Below are positions 1 to 12,124 of a DNA stretch of 64,000 bases, piece by piece. This stretch comes from Azolla pinnata (taxonomy: Eukaryota; Streptophyta; Polypodiopsida; Salviniales; Salviniaceae). Each line of letters begins with the position of its first letter. The first letter of the stretch is position 1. Below the pieces are notes generated by a model. That model was not told the DNA's origin. It was given only the letters and a program-made list of their open reading frames with translations, and ran no database searches. The position numbers and the translations under genes are program-made. The stretch lies in assembly GCA_037176905.1 (NCBI GenBank), contig JBBBWG010024223.1, forward strand, positions 3,265-67,264, in the 5' to 3' direction.

Positions 1-305
1 CACCATCACCACCACGATCATCATCTTCTTCACCACCACCACCACCATCATCCTCACCACCGCCACCATCATCATCATCCTCACCATCATAATCATCATC
101 ATCTTCTTCTTCACCATCACCATCACCATCATCATCACCACCACCACCATTATCATCATAATCACTACCGCCACCATCATCATCATCGTCACTGCCACCA
201 CCACCATCGTCATCTTCACCATCACCACCCTCACCATCATCATCATCATCACCATCATCACCATCACCACTATCATCACCACCGCCACCATCATCATCAT
301 CTTCA
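1..305. repeat. CAT/CAC trinucleotide tract
   Basis: About 300 bases made almost only of CAC, CAT, CGC and CTT triplets, starting at or before the left edge of the window. It is an old, interrupted trinucleotide array and would read as poly-His on the plus strand. No start codon or splice signal suggests that it is coding. It lies just upstream of the ABC ATPase promoter. Confidence 0.85.
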
Positions 306-455
306 TCTTCTTCCTTGTACCACAATTTTGTTTTCTTCTCTGCTCGACATAGCCTGCAAGATCGACCTCCTCTTCCGTCTTTTGATCTGCGACCAGCAGC
401 AGGACACGTCGCACACGACAGACAGACTGTTCCTCTCGCGGCGTATCTCCCTCTC

Positions 456-463
456 TATATATA
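456..463 (+). promoter_or_regulatory. Likely TATA box of the ABCI gene
   Basis: A TATATATA run lies about 90 bases before the start codon at 554, a usual distance for a plant TATA box with a short 5' leader. There is no transcript evidence. Confidence 0.5.
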
Positions 464-553
464 CACATATGTAGGTGAGCAGCACGACGACATGCTTCTT
501 GTTTCTGCCGCTGCCTTCCATCACAGGGAAGAAGGACGGGAAAGCAACAGCCC

Positions 554-2885
554 ATGGAAGCTAAAAGTAGTTGTACTGTGCTCGCGGAGGTCAAAGATCT
601 GAGCTTCACTTACCCTGGCCTCGATGGGAAACCTCCCCCTGGATCCAAACCCCTCATCCATGGCTTCTCCCTCACACTTCATCGCGGCGACCGCTGCCTC
701 CTTGTCGGCGCCAATGGTGCAGGTGTGCCCTGCTTTCTTTCTTCTCGCTTTTGCCCCTCCCGTTCGATTCGGATCTTTCCTCTTGCTGAATTCTTTTGTG
801 ACGAGAAAGTCTTATCTTGTGTGCATGAGTTTGGGAATGGTTTAGGATCTGGTCAGATCTGTCAGATCTTAAGCTAGGGGAATATTCAAGGAATTGGAAT
901 CGGAGTTTTGCAATGTATGAATGGCTCTCTCGACCAGAGCATGAGCATGGGTATATTGGGACGTAGCTAGGCAAGATTGCTTTGACTGAGCACGATAGAG
1001 TTTTTCCTCTAATGCTAGTCATGCTTGAAAGATTGGGTCACTGCTCAACGCTGTAAGATTTTGTTGAGTAACACAAGAGGAAGGGCATCAGATCTGCATT
1101 GGTATGAGAAAGGAGCGTAGATCTATGTAAAATCTTGTCGAGGAAAGGGAATTGGGGTTAAGCTGTGTAGGAAAAGGGAATGGAAAGGATTCTATGAGGT
1201 TATACAATTGTTCAGTTTTTCTTTCTTTCTGGTTACGTATTTGTGCAGGGAAAACCACCATCTTGAAACTTATTGGAGGGAAGCACATGGTGGAACCGGG
1301 CATGGTCCAAGTTCTCGGAAGATCCGCTTTCCATGACACCTCACTCACCTCCTCGGGTGACTTGGCTTACCTCGGTGGAGATGTATGTAACATTGATGAG
1401 ACAGAGTAACTCTTTATGAAAGAAACTGTCAGGCACTGTCAGGCACAGCGCAATCTTTATGATGGGAGCATTTTTCATTTTGATCATGCAGTGGCGACGG
1501 GACGTTGCTTTTGCAGGTTTCGATGTCCCTTTGCAGATGGATATCTCGGCCGAGAAAATGATATTTGGAGTGCAAGGTGTAGATCCCAAAAGGAGAGAAA
1601 CGTTGATTAAGGTATTCTGTCCTTCCATAGCAATTTCGACATATCACATTCAGATGATTCATCTTTGCTGCTGTGGATCATAGTCCATAACCATCCACGC
1701 CATTGTTATCACTAATTCTTAGTGGTCGACTAGATAGATATCCATACGCCTTGTATCTTCCAGCTAAAGTGATAGTTTCTATTACTTAATATTGGATGGA
1801 CTGCCCATGTCTTTATCTATAGGTATTGGATGTTGATCTGACTTGGCGCCTCCATAAAGTTTCGGACGGACAAAGAAGGCGTGTTCAGATCTGCATGGGG
1901 CTCCTACGGCCTTTCAAGGTTTCTCTATAATGTGGTAGTAATATGTGCATGATGGGATCATTGGGGACACCTAAAATTATGAAGCAGTTTACAACAAACT
2001 CGTTTTTGTTTTTGTTTTATTCGTAGGTACTTCTCTTGGATGAAATTACAGTCGATCTTGATTTGCTAGCCAGAGCTGATCTGCTATCGTTTTTGGCCTC
2101 TGAATGTAAAGTTCGTGGAGTGGCAATCATATATGCGACCCACATATTCGACGGACTTGACACATGGCCATCACACATTGTAAGTGGGAATCAAATTCTC
2201 AATGAGTTTAGTTAAGTGCACGTTGTTTGTTAACTCGAATACTTTTTACTAAGAAAAGAAGGTTGGGTTATATCAAACTTAAATCACTGCTTGAATATAC
2301 ATTTCGCTGGAGATATTTGTTGTGCTCCAGGCCTATGTAGCACAAGGAACCTTACAATTCGCAAAGCCATTGTCGGAAATCGATGAATTGAAGGAGACCT
2401 CTCTTATGGTAATAGCCAGGTCCTCGCTTTAACAAAGGGCTATTCTAAAATGCATGAAATGAAGTCTCTTATGAATGAATCGAGCAAAAAACGCCATGCA
2501 TTTTACGGGTTTTTGCAACTGATGCATGCAAGGATTTCTAATGAGTGCACAATTCAAGATCGATCGGGAATGTAACATTTCTAAGAATATAATACTCTCT
2601 AAAATCATCAGAGGTGTTCATCATATTGCATTACCATGTCTAGAAAATCTTTCAATTGAAGATCATGATTTATGTTGGCAGAGGACAGTGGAAAGGTGGC
2701 TACGTCATGACATTGAAACTACAAGGAAGAGATTGAAAGAAGCTCGTTTGCAAGGTGGATCAGGGCGTGAGAAAGAGAGTACAAGGGTGCTGTTGAACAA
2801 TGGATGGGCGGGCGGACGATTGCACTCGACTTTGGCCGGTCAAAATGCTTATTCCCTCAGCTCAAATCGAGTTTTGAGGCAATAA
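554..2885 (+). CDS. ABCI20/ABCI21-like: Soluble ABC ATPase, ABCI19/20/21-type (single nucleotide-binding domain)
   Basis: Seven exons join in phase: 554-722, 1249-1382, 1492-1611, 1823-1918, 2027-2179, 2331-2408 and 2682-2885, giving 317 residues. One nucleotide-binding domain and no membrane segment are present. Walker A GANGAGKTT is split by intron 1. The signature region reads [10 protein letters not shown], Walker B is [12 protein letters not shown], and the switch histidine lies in YATHIFDGL. The C-terminal block [12 protein letters not shown] matches what I recall of Arabidopsis ABCI20/21. That subgroup is described as cytosolic, and its members have been linked to cytokinin and light responses in seedlings; this role is family knowledge and is not visible here. 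The length is normal and all catalytic motifs are intact. The start was chosen as the first ATG after the TATA box, in frame with the conserved N-terminal strand. Which of the paralogues this is cannot be told. Confidence 0.93.
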
Positions 2886-3875
2886 TAGCATACACACATG
2901 GCATGCACCAGAAAGAAATTGAAAGAATGGGTGTGGATGACGTACCAAATGCATATACAACCTTTGACCCAACATGTTTATCGTGGGCAAATTATTGGTA
3001 TATGGAGATTTTCATGGCACACATCACTTGTGGGGAAGGTACTTTAACATCAGTTACCTCTTCATGACATGGCTTTCGATTGCCATCTTTTTGGGTCCCT
3101 TGTTTTAAGATTGATCCATAAGCATGATGTGTAATGTTTTCTATGACAATGAAGTATAGTTTCTGGCATCCTGCACACTGCCTTGTTAGTAAAAGATTTG
3201 TAAGTTGTATAAATCTGGAATACAACAAGATGCCATCTGCTTTGCACTTTCTCGGTAGCTCTGGCTCATCTTTGTTATTTTGGATTATAACTTTTATTCT
3301 TTCATCGTTTGACAACAAGATTCATACTGGTTATTTTGTGTATCGGCTGGATGTGATCTTCTTTTATTGGTACATAGTGAAAGCAGAAAAAGCACAGAGT
3401 GTTGTGCAATCAGTTTATTTGGTCAATATCCAAGCTGTGCTCTGAGGTGATCACTGGTTGAGTCATGTGATAAACAGTATAGAGTCATATATTCGTTCAA
3501 TTTTTGTTGGTTCTAGATCCAGCTTAGAGCGATTCTTCCCATGTAAACATGTGTGTATTCTCATCTGAAGAATTTGGTTGGGATTATTCTTGCAGGTTAC
3601 CAGACATGAAACGACTGACTGCTTCGACGCGTAACAAGCTTGAATCCAGGAGAAAAAAAACAGATTAAAACTTGTACAATGATTTCCAGGCAGAGAAAAG
3701 TACAGACCAAAAACAGCGAAAAAGGAGATGAAAGCATATGGTAAGAGTAAATATATCTTCAGAAATTAGGGAGAATGATCTGAAAGATGGACCTTACCAC
3801 AGGCTTAAATTGGGGTGCAACTCATGTCGATGGGAGATGTACGTACCGAAGAAACGGAGAGAAGCCCGATACGTG
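2886..3875. other. ABCI 3' flank; no further gene seen
   Basis: AT-rich sequence holding the ABCI 3' untranslated region and spacer. Short open frames occur but have no family motif and no usable splice signals. It ends at the small minus-strand ORF. Confidence 0.5.
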
Positions 3876-4265
3876 TTAATGGAAGGTGCCCCATCTGCAG
3901 AGGCTGTATCTTTCTTTGATCCATCGGCAGCTCCATGCGATGGTGTCCTTGAGGAGGTCATGGAGATAGTGGAAGTGGTGGGAAGCGAGGCAGTTCTTGC
4001 AGGTGACAGGCTGGACAACGAGCGGCTCGCTGGCGAGGTCCCATGACATGGACTTGTGGTGGTGGTGGTTATGTCGGTTATTCTGGTGGAGCTGGAGGTG
4101 GTTATCAAGCTGAAGGAGGTGGTAATGGTTGAGCAAGTCGGGCGGAAGAGGAAGGAAGATGAGCGGGGGCGGAGGATGCATCGATGAGCTCGACATCGAT
4201 CTCCTGTGACCTCCCCCAGGGTTCTTCTCCTTCCTCGGCTTCTCCATCTTGCTGTAAGCTTCCAT
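3876..4265 (-). CDS. Hypothetical small His/Pro-rich protein
   Basis: A 129-residue frame starts at an ATG in good context (ACCATGG) and is more GC-rich than its surroundings. It begins with a charged stretch (MEAYSKMEKPRKEK). A Ser/Pro-rich segment and an Asn/His-rich segment with a run of four His follow, and then a more regular C-terminal half with the pattern WDLASEPL, CKNC, HHFHYLHDLL and paired tryptophans. I recognise no family. The same frame stays open upstream to 4568, so an earlier start or an extra exon is possible. The C-terminal part contains possible splice sites, so the true end may differ. It could be a lineage-specific gene or a chance ORF. Confidence 0.35.
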   Translation of the reverse strand: MEAYSKMEKPRKEKNPGGGHRRSMSSSSMHPPPPLIFLPLPPDLLNHYHLLQLDNHLQLHQNNRHNHHHHKSMSWDLASEPLVVQPVTCKNCLASHHFHYLHDLLKDTIAWSCRWIKERYSLCRWGTFH

Positions 4266-7200
4266 GGTGTTCTCCGGCTTCCCTCTTTCTTCGTCTGCGC
4301 CGCGTTTTTCCGAGCTCTTCAACAACAACGTTCGACAGGCTTCGGAGGTATGATCCCCCCTTAATAATAAATAGTCTGTGCCCAAGTGTTTGAGGAGTTT
4401 AACAAACTCCCATAGCTTGTTGGTGCGTGCTCGTTCAGCACACAATGCATGCAGAGCTAGCTTTTTTAGCTCCATCTTGGAAAGGGAATCGAAGTCATAC
4501 CATACAAGTGTGGACAATCGGATCGATCGAGTGCTTGTATCAAGCTGTGGACAAATGTATGGTTTCAAACTCCAGACAGGAAGGAAAGCTGCTGGTGGCG
4601 ATCAGTACCTTCGCCGAGCCTTTGCAAAGTGTTCATGACACCACTGCCATGTCGTGGGTGTTTACCGTTGCTCGCTTTCTTTTCCTTTGGGGGAAAAAGA
4701 GAGCAATTGCTCACGGTTTAATCGCCTTGCTTAATTAACTTCAATAGTAAAAGCTTCCTCCGCCGGGGTTTCGTGCTTTGCCCCTCCTCCCACCATGGAT
4801 GACTTTTGACAACGCTTTTGAGGATCTCAACTGACATGCTATTCTCGTGGTTTCGCTCTCATGGCATCAGATGGATTATGTGTATCATGCATCAGATTCT
4901 TTAGCCAAAGTTATATGGTTAAAAGGCTAGTTGTATAAACTCCGAGGGTTTTGACAACTGAATCAGCAGTTGCCATCGAGTTTCATCAGCTTAGCCTAAG
5001 GCAATTGCAAGTCGCTTATAAATTTTCAAAAAATTATCCTATCATTAGTTAAAAGGCCAAACAAAGTGTACCAATACAGTTCATGCAATTTATTTGTGAC
5101 AGAAATAACCACCTAGGTGCTATATAGTTCAATCTGGGTTCACCACTATTCACTATGGAAAAAGACTTAATCTTCCATCGGCATGAAATGCTGGATGCTG
5201 CTTGACAACTCCATTTGGAGCACCGCGAATAGGACTATATTGGCATCTCAAACTATGAATCGGTTCAGCTAGTGCCTTGATCGAGTTTCCCCGTGTAACC
5301 ATGAGTGAGAGCTTGAGACTCAACTGTGTTCAGACGTAAGCACGGAGTTGTATAAAGCTAGTTGTCACAAGTATTCCTCACATTCCCTTTCGTAAACCTT
5401 GCAACATCTTGTGTCATGCCGAGTAAATTCCGCACATGAAATGGTCCTCCCATCTTCGTGAAGTTTTGCTAGACGCTTAATAGTCACATGGTATATGGCT
5501 CAACCAAATCGCCTCTCAAAGATTCAAGTCTTTCAGATCATTACATATGCTTGTTGGAATAAGCCCATTACTAGTGCCTCTTTATCCAAGGAGAGATTAT
5601 TGTCAACAAGAAGTTGAGTAAGCTCAAAGAAACAGTCGTCGCATCGAGTTGTACAGCTCATAGCCTTTTATCCGAGATCTAATGTCTTCAAGGTCGGTCA
5701 AAAATCAAGCCTTTCAAGCTTTGTTTTGTAAGCCGTGTCGGAATCAATCGCTCGTTTCATCCCAAGGAACAAGTGCTAGCAAGAAACTATAAACCTTCTA
5801 TGTCACTCGAGTCTCGTTTATCGTTGATCTCATGCTTAGATCTGTGTCACAAAAACTCGGAAAGCGTTGATTGACACAAAGGCATCAAAATTCTCTAATA
5901 GAAGGGGGGTTATTTCTTTAGCATCAGTACAAAACCATTGCTCGTCGATTCTTCTCAAAACAGTTTGACTAGCCCAACTACTAATATTAGGTTCTGTTTG
6001 ACTTAGAGACACAATCATCTTCTTTGGAGAGAATTGAACAAGTCTCAATTCCCCACCTAAAACCCAAGTCAAAGACTATGGTATATATAATGAACCACCA
6101 AAATAGAGGCCAGCCATGCTTTGACTTTCTGCTAAACTGGCTCTGTCTGATCTTTTTTTTTTTTTCCTCTTCCTCTAGGTCTGACTTTTAGCATGTAATA
6201 TTGTCAACCAGATGGCGAACTCACAACCACCACTCAATCTACTTACCTGTCCGACAAATAGAGTATCGTATCAAGATCCGACGAATTGCATCCATGAATG
6301 AGTTGGCTTCGCCAGATCACCAGGTTCCTTTTAGTAGAATCTGATGCGTTCGATTGGTCCATCCATCCATCCATCATCTTGCATTTTGCCAACAAATGTC
6401 GAGCCTTTACAGGACGTCGAAGCACGGTTTTGTCACGATAATCGTGGAAAAAAAAGGATTCCCCCACCCAACATGGCTCGATCGAAACGACAAGTCGTGG
6501 CTGGTGCGCGGCTTCGATGTACAGAGCAGCATTCCAGATACTTCTGTTGGGTTGATCAGCTCAAGGATCGCAAAGCACCTTTCTCAAATCCTTTGGTGTA
6601 GTTTCATCATGATCTGTACACGGGCATTGAAATCCATGGGGTGCCACCATGCTTCTTCACCTGCTCACCAAAAATAAAACTGCAAGACCGATGAGACACC
6701 CATTGCATTGCATTGCACTGCTTGGAGCCTCCTCTTTGTAATAAGCACAATTCAAGCCCATAATTGAATTTCAACTGCACATTCAATAAGCATGGTTGAA
6801 ATTCATTATCACATTCTCTAGAAGCATAATGTGAAATTCACTACCATTTCCCTAGAAGCATAATTGAAATTCATTACCAGAACCGTCGTTTCGCAGATCC
6901 CACAAGCTTTCAACCGATACACAATTTGTAGTACCTCTCCACCAGCCTTTTGCATCTCTTAAAATCATCAGCTCGTGAGCATCGATGATATTCGTAACTA
7001 CGTATGCACTGGAGCTCCTCCTTTTCTATTGCACCAGCAGCACACAGCTCCAAAAGCCGCCATTATATGATTAAAAACTTTCAATAGGTAGAAGTGTATT
7101 AATCTTCTTTCAGCATCCGTAGATGGATAATGATACATCATGTGTTTTTCTGTTTGGGTTAGATCAGAAAAAACCAAGCGCTTGGGAGAGCATGTTACAA

Positions 7201-7749
7201 GAGATTCTGATCCCCCTCCCCACAGAAAAAAGGGGGAGCTTATTAATGGAATGTTTGATGAATTTAAAATAAAATAATAGTAGTAAATGTTAAAAAATAG
7301 GCTGTCATTCTATAACCCGGAGAACTAGAAATAGTCCCCAAATATTTATATCGACTGGACATGGAAAATGAATAGGTGTGAGATGGAAAAAGGAAGCAAA
7401 AACAGAAACTTCAATAAAACTCCGCATCGATAACTGAGGCTCACAGAATCCAAGTGGCAGCTATGTCATCCATCACCAATCTGCCGCCTCGACCTTTGAT
7501 GGGAGTGGAGTTAAAAAATAGAATGGGAGAATGGTGATCCTCTTTCCAATCCTTTTGATGGATGATAAAAGGATTTGAAATCATGCACTAGAATATTTTC
7601 ATATGCATTGTGGCAAATCCGATGAGAAAGACAGTTTCTATTTGGTTACCTTCTATGCAGCTTCAGCCAATCTCTATCCGTCTTCCTCCTTCCACCTTCC
7701 TGGCATTGGAAAACAGCCCTAACGTCACCGTTAAGTAAGCATGGTGATT
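4266..7749. other. Spacer with simple repeats
   Basis: About 3.5 kb with no supported gene. It holds short runs of CATC near 6360 and GCATT near 6703. A diverged repeat of roughly 45 bp lies at 6745-6890, with recurring AGAAGCATAAT and GAAATTCA words. No terminal repeats, transposase frame or RNA gene was found. Confidence 0.5.
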
Positions 7750-10700
7750 TTAAAAAGGGGACCTAAAGCATGACCATAGAAACAGCTCCGCGCATTCCGA
7801 TAACATGCTGCTAGCTTGCTGCCCAGCCATGGCGAGGAAGCTCTTTCCTGAATTGCCATGCAATGAGAGCCAGCTCATGTTATCCCAAATCGGTGGCAAT
7901 TTCCGACAATTGTACTCCCCTTTCTCGCTGCTCGCTGCCTCCAAGCCCTCCATTGCCATATCCAGTGACAAACTGTTAGTACTACAACTGCTAATGCTGT
8001 TACTGCTGCTGCAACTACTACTGCTCCCTTTGTTACTACTACGCCCTGCGTGACGAAGCACCGGTAGGCCACTGCTGATTCGAGCGTCATCATCATTGAT
8101 GCATTTGTTCTGAGGCCTGTCCTCGATGGTCTTGTTACTCAGTTTATCTCCATCATCAAAGGTACGAGCTTCTTCTTCGGTGCATCTGGTACAGGTAGCC
8201 CACTCGCAGCCTGGGACAGTATTACAACCTCGGCATACTAGCTCAACTGACAGGCTTTCAGCTGGTTCCGGAGCTTCCCTTCGCTTCACAACCAGATCTG
8301 ACCCTCCCGACTTGCCTTTCACAGGGGAAGGGGAAATTTTTGCAGAAGAAGGTTTGGGAACTCGTTCAGCATCTTCACTCAAATCAGCCTCACAAGATGA
8401 TCTTCGTAACGACACATCTTCAGAATGCAGCATCATCCCCGGTTCTGATGTTTCAGAGATTTCTGGATGCGACACAATATTTTGAGCAAATCCTTCCAAA
8501 CCCTCTTTTTTCTGTCCAATCCTGATGACCTCTGGGGCAGATTGTTTCAAAGCTTCGGATGAGCGTGCAGTCTGACTCACATCTGCAACTTGAAATTTCA
8601 TTTCTGAGTGCATAGAGGTGGTGGTCGTCGTAGGAGTGGCCCTGTTCCTCACAGACGCTCTCTTAGGAGCTGCCTCTTCTCCCTGATGCGAATGTCCAGC
8701 GGCCCTAGGAAACTTCTCAGGATGTGGTGATTTGATAACCTCCTCATCCCTCATGTAAAGGAGTATATATGCTTTTTGTTCAAGTACAGTCCTCTCACTG
8801 ACTTTGGAAACCTGCCAATGGACACCAGCATTTTGGGTTACATGCTATTCGTGGAAGAAAACAAACTTAATGCATAGTATCCCCAAACAAGGATTTACAA
8901 CCTGATTCTTTCTAAACATCAAATAAAAGAAGGATGATGTTACTGTCTGACAGGATGCATAAAACTACAAATCAGGACAGGTGATATATTCAAATGTAAC
9001 AAGATAATAACAAGGAGAGGTTATTTGTACAGATAAGAGACATCCATTATATGCCCATTGAAGCAAGCTTGAGGTATATGATCCATTACCTGATTGTCAT
9101 CAAGAAGATACCATATGTCCATGGCAGTCCTTACAAAACAATAATAATGTCCAGAGTTAATCGACCAGCCAGAGTGAACCAAAACCGCATACAAAGAGTA
9201 AGTGACATTTCCACCCTATATGCATACAAGCCAAGGACAACAAAATCATCAAAATCATAGCATATTATACAGCTACAATCAGATATATTTTGTGATAATA
9301 AACAGGACCACAATGTAGCTATGCTTGTACCTCTCCTCCATTCACAAATGGCTTCAAATCAAGGTGCTTGTCAAAGTGGATCTTCTTGTCAATCTTGCCC
9401 CCATACCCACCTAAGCTACTAAAGCGTTTCAGCTGTATTGTCAACACAGGTGGAGCTTTATCGATTGTGAATTGCTTCAGAGCTCGAACTTTTATCCTAC
9501 ACTTGCTGCATTGATATTTGTTGTCTCCATCCAGCTCTTCAATAGCCGTAAAGTGAGCAAGTGCTGTCTGCAAAGAGTCAGCTTCCTCAACCTCAAGGCT
9601 CAGATCCAGAAAAGGATCATACTTGTTTGAGCAATGAGAGCACTGAGTGCACTTAACCTGCATATATGATCCCAACAACAGGATGAGGAAAACCCAAAAC
9701 AAGCTTGGTGCTCAGATATACCCAACTTATTCCCATGTTAACACTTGTGAACTACAAAGAGAGACTCCACATCATGGATTCTATAAAGATTTAATATCAA
9801 TATGCACCTGACTTCTGAGCTGTCCTCCAAAAACGTTTTGTATGAGGCTTTTACCGCTAGAAGCCTCCACTAAACAACACTTCTGCAAGGCCTCGATCAG
9901 ATACCTCATATACTCGTGTGCATCTTCTTGCCGCCACATTTGGAAAGAACGTGAAATGCCTGATAAGATTCAGTGTCAAGGAAACGAGAAAATAATCTAC
10001 AGAAACACTAAGCAGATTGCTAGACTGCAAAAAAAAAATGAAGGATACATCTCAAGTTCTTGACAAGATATTTTGGCGAAATACTCCTGCCATGAGATGC
10101 CAAAGCCTCCTTCACGTGACTTTCCAAGGCACACATTGCACAAAAACTTGTGATTCGACCTGGCATGAACAAGAGTTCAGTGAACAAATCATCGAGTTTG
10201 CTTGCTTGACTCATACATTTGAGATCCCAATACACAGTATCCAAAAGTGTGTCCAATGTGAACCAAAGTCTATGTGATGCGAGGAAACAAACAAGTTTTA
10301 CTTGGAATAAAAAATACGTATATACCGTAGGATTTACAGTTCTGGGGGTATAGACTGTGAAAGGTTGACTTACATGAGCTTTGATGAAACCCACTCTGAA
10401 GTCGTGCTGCAAGAGGCGGTGTATATGTAAGGCACTGTAGCACAGCATTAAGGAAACAGGTATTCCCAAGGTTTGCCAAGCCGGCTCCCTGAAAAGAATG
10501 ATTCGAAGAGGGTTTTGCATCGGATTTTTCACATGCTCCATTGATAACTTTGCAAGGGAAAAAAAGGTGTTTGAAATCGGAACATTGGGAGAGATAGCTA
10601 GAATCAGGGCAGAGCTAAATCGAAAAAAGAAGTATGTGAATAAACAGAAACAGTATGGAGCACCTAGAAATGAGAGCGCTGTGCCAAATCACGTATCAGG

Positions 10701-11604
10701 TTAAGCGACTAGAACAGATTCTATCAATTCTACCGAGCCGAACATGTCGAAAAATAGCAAGAGTGTAATGAAACATTGCAAAAAGATAGAAGATGCTTTA
10801 AAACTCACAGGGGAGGAGAGAAGGATTTGGCTTACGGGGGAAGGGTTGACTCTGTGATAAGGGGTTTCTCTCAACAGCATGATTTTAGAAAGAACACAAT
10901 GTAATGGTACATGCTCCTTTACCATGTAGGTATGGGATTATTCTGATCCAAGGTCCTTCCCATGTGGGTCTAGATGATTCTAATGCAGATTCACGGTCCT
11001 TCCAATGTAGATCTGGATGCTTCTGGCGTAGATCAAGGTGAATTCTGCATCTACCAAAAAACTTCCGATGGGTAGATCGATGCCACGGCCGTGCAGGGTC
11101 AGGGTATAGATGCAGCTAGATCAAGACGATTCCAAATGTAGAAGAAGGCTATGAGGATGAACGAAGATCGATCGCCATGGGGCTACACAGGTGAAGATGA
11201 AGATTAAAGCTATGCCCAAAGGAAAGATCAAGGCTTTGCCGAGAAAGATCCAAGGCCAGTGCGAGAGCATAGAATCAAACCATGTATCTGCTTCCCTGCA
11301 CAATGCAGGGGCGTATTGCACGAGTTAAGATCTTTGCATCACTTACGATTCTCTGCACAGGAAGGTGCGGGGAGCCGTCGTGGTTCGATCGGATCTCGGC
11401 TTCGCAAGCGACGACGGGATGGAAGGAGCTCTCCACGGCGGCGGCGGCGGCGACGACGGGCTTGGAGGAGAAGAGGGCGCCTCCTCGTCTGGGAAGGAGG
11501 GTGGAAGCCATGGAGAGCACGGCCATGGTGGAGGCGTGCGAGAAGCGGCCATAATCCAGGCCGGAGGCACCTCGGGAGCGAGAAGGGTCCTGAGCCAAAG
11601 ACAT
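7750..11604 (-). CDS. UBP23-like: Ubiquitin-specific protease, UBP23-like (C19 family)
   Basis: Seven exons in phase, in transcript order: 11604-11347, 10488-10374, 10159-10049, 9959-9808, 9657-9331, 9215-9090 and 8811-7750, giving 716 residues. The Cys box [15 protein letters not shown] puts the nucleophile at about C97; the isoleucine comes from exon 1 across an 858-base intron. RQEDAHEYM follows. Two Cys pairs (CTQCSHC and CSKC) form the family zinc finger. The His box is SGHYYCF (about H344), with DDN after it. It should cleave ubiquitin from substrates. After residue 385 comes a poorly conserved, Ser-rich, probably disordered tail of about 330 residues encoded by the single last exon. 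Exon 1 has two candidate starts (MSLAQDPS and, 26 codons on, MAVLSMAS); I took the first. Exon 1 was identified because its end (VQRI, strong GTAAGT donor) completes the conserved block. Confidence 0.92.
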
Positions 11605-11646
11605 GGGCGATGGCGATGGCGATGGCGATGGCGATGGCGATGGCGG
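11604..11646. repeat. GGCGAT hexanucleotide microsatellite at the UBP start
   Basis: Seven near-perfect GGCGAT units overlap the proposed UBP start codon and extend into its leader (CCATCG when read on the gene strand). Length changes here would alter the leader next to the start codon. Confidence 0.85.
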
Positions 11647-11689
11647 ATGGAAGAAGGGAGAGAAAGGTTTGGATCGCAGACAGCTCTTC

Positions 11690-12124
11690 CTCCTCCTCTG
11701 CTGCTCCTCCCTCCTCCCTCCTTCCTCCTTCCTCCTTCCTTCCTCCTTCCTCTTTGGCTCGCCCTCCTCCCCTGTGTTCTCTGCTTCCTCCTCCCCTGTT
11801 TCTGGCTCCTGCTTTTTCCTGTGTTGCTCTGTTTTCTACATACTCTGTTTTCTTTCCTTTTGTCTTCTTCTCCCCTTTGCTTCTCCTTTCCTTCTTGCTT
11901 TTCTTTGCTTTGCTTTGCTTTTCCTTGCTGTTCTTGCTTTTCTTGCTTTTTGCTTTTCTAGGGTTTGAGCCCTAGCTCATCATGATTTTGACCTGGACAT
12001 GGAATTGGCATCAAGGAGCAAAAGCAGAAGCAGAAGAAGCAGGAGCAAAAGAAGCAGGAGCAGGAGCAGGAGCAGAAGCAGAAGGAGCAGGAGCAGAAGC
12101 AGAAGGAGCAGGAGCACAAGGGAA
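11690..12124. repeat. Pyrimidine tract followed by purine tract upstream of UBP
   Basis: Plus-strand bases 11690-11958 are almost all C/T with CTTT, CCTCC and TTTGC words. Bases 12010-12124 are AAGCAG/GAGCAG tandem units. The two blocks are largely complementary in composition (TTTGCTTC against GAAGCAAA), so they could pair. They read as long open frames only because they are low complexity. Confidence 0.8.

Noticed and set aside
11259-11975. Several frames of 120-240 codons on both strands
   Set aside because: Those outside UBP exon 1 come from the GGCGAT and pyrimidine tracts.
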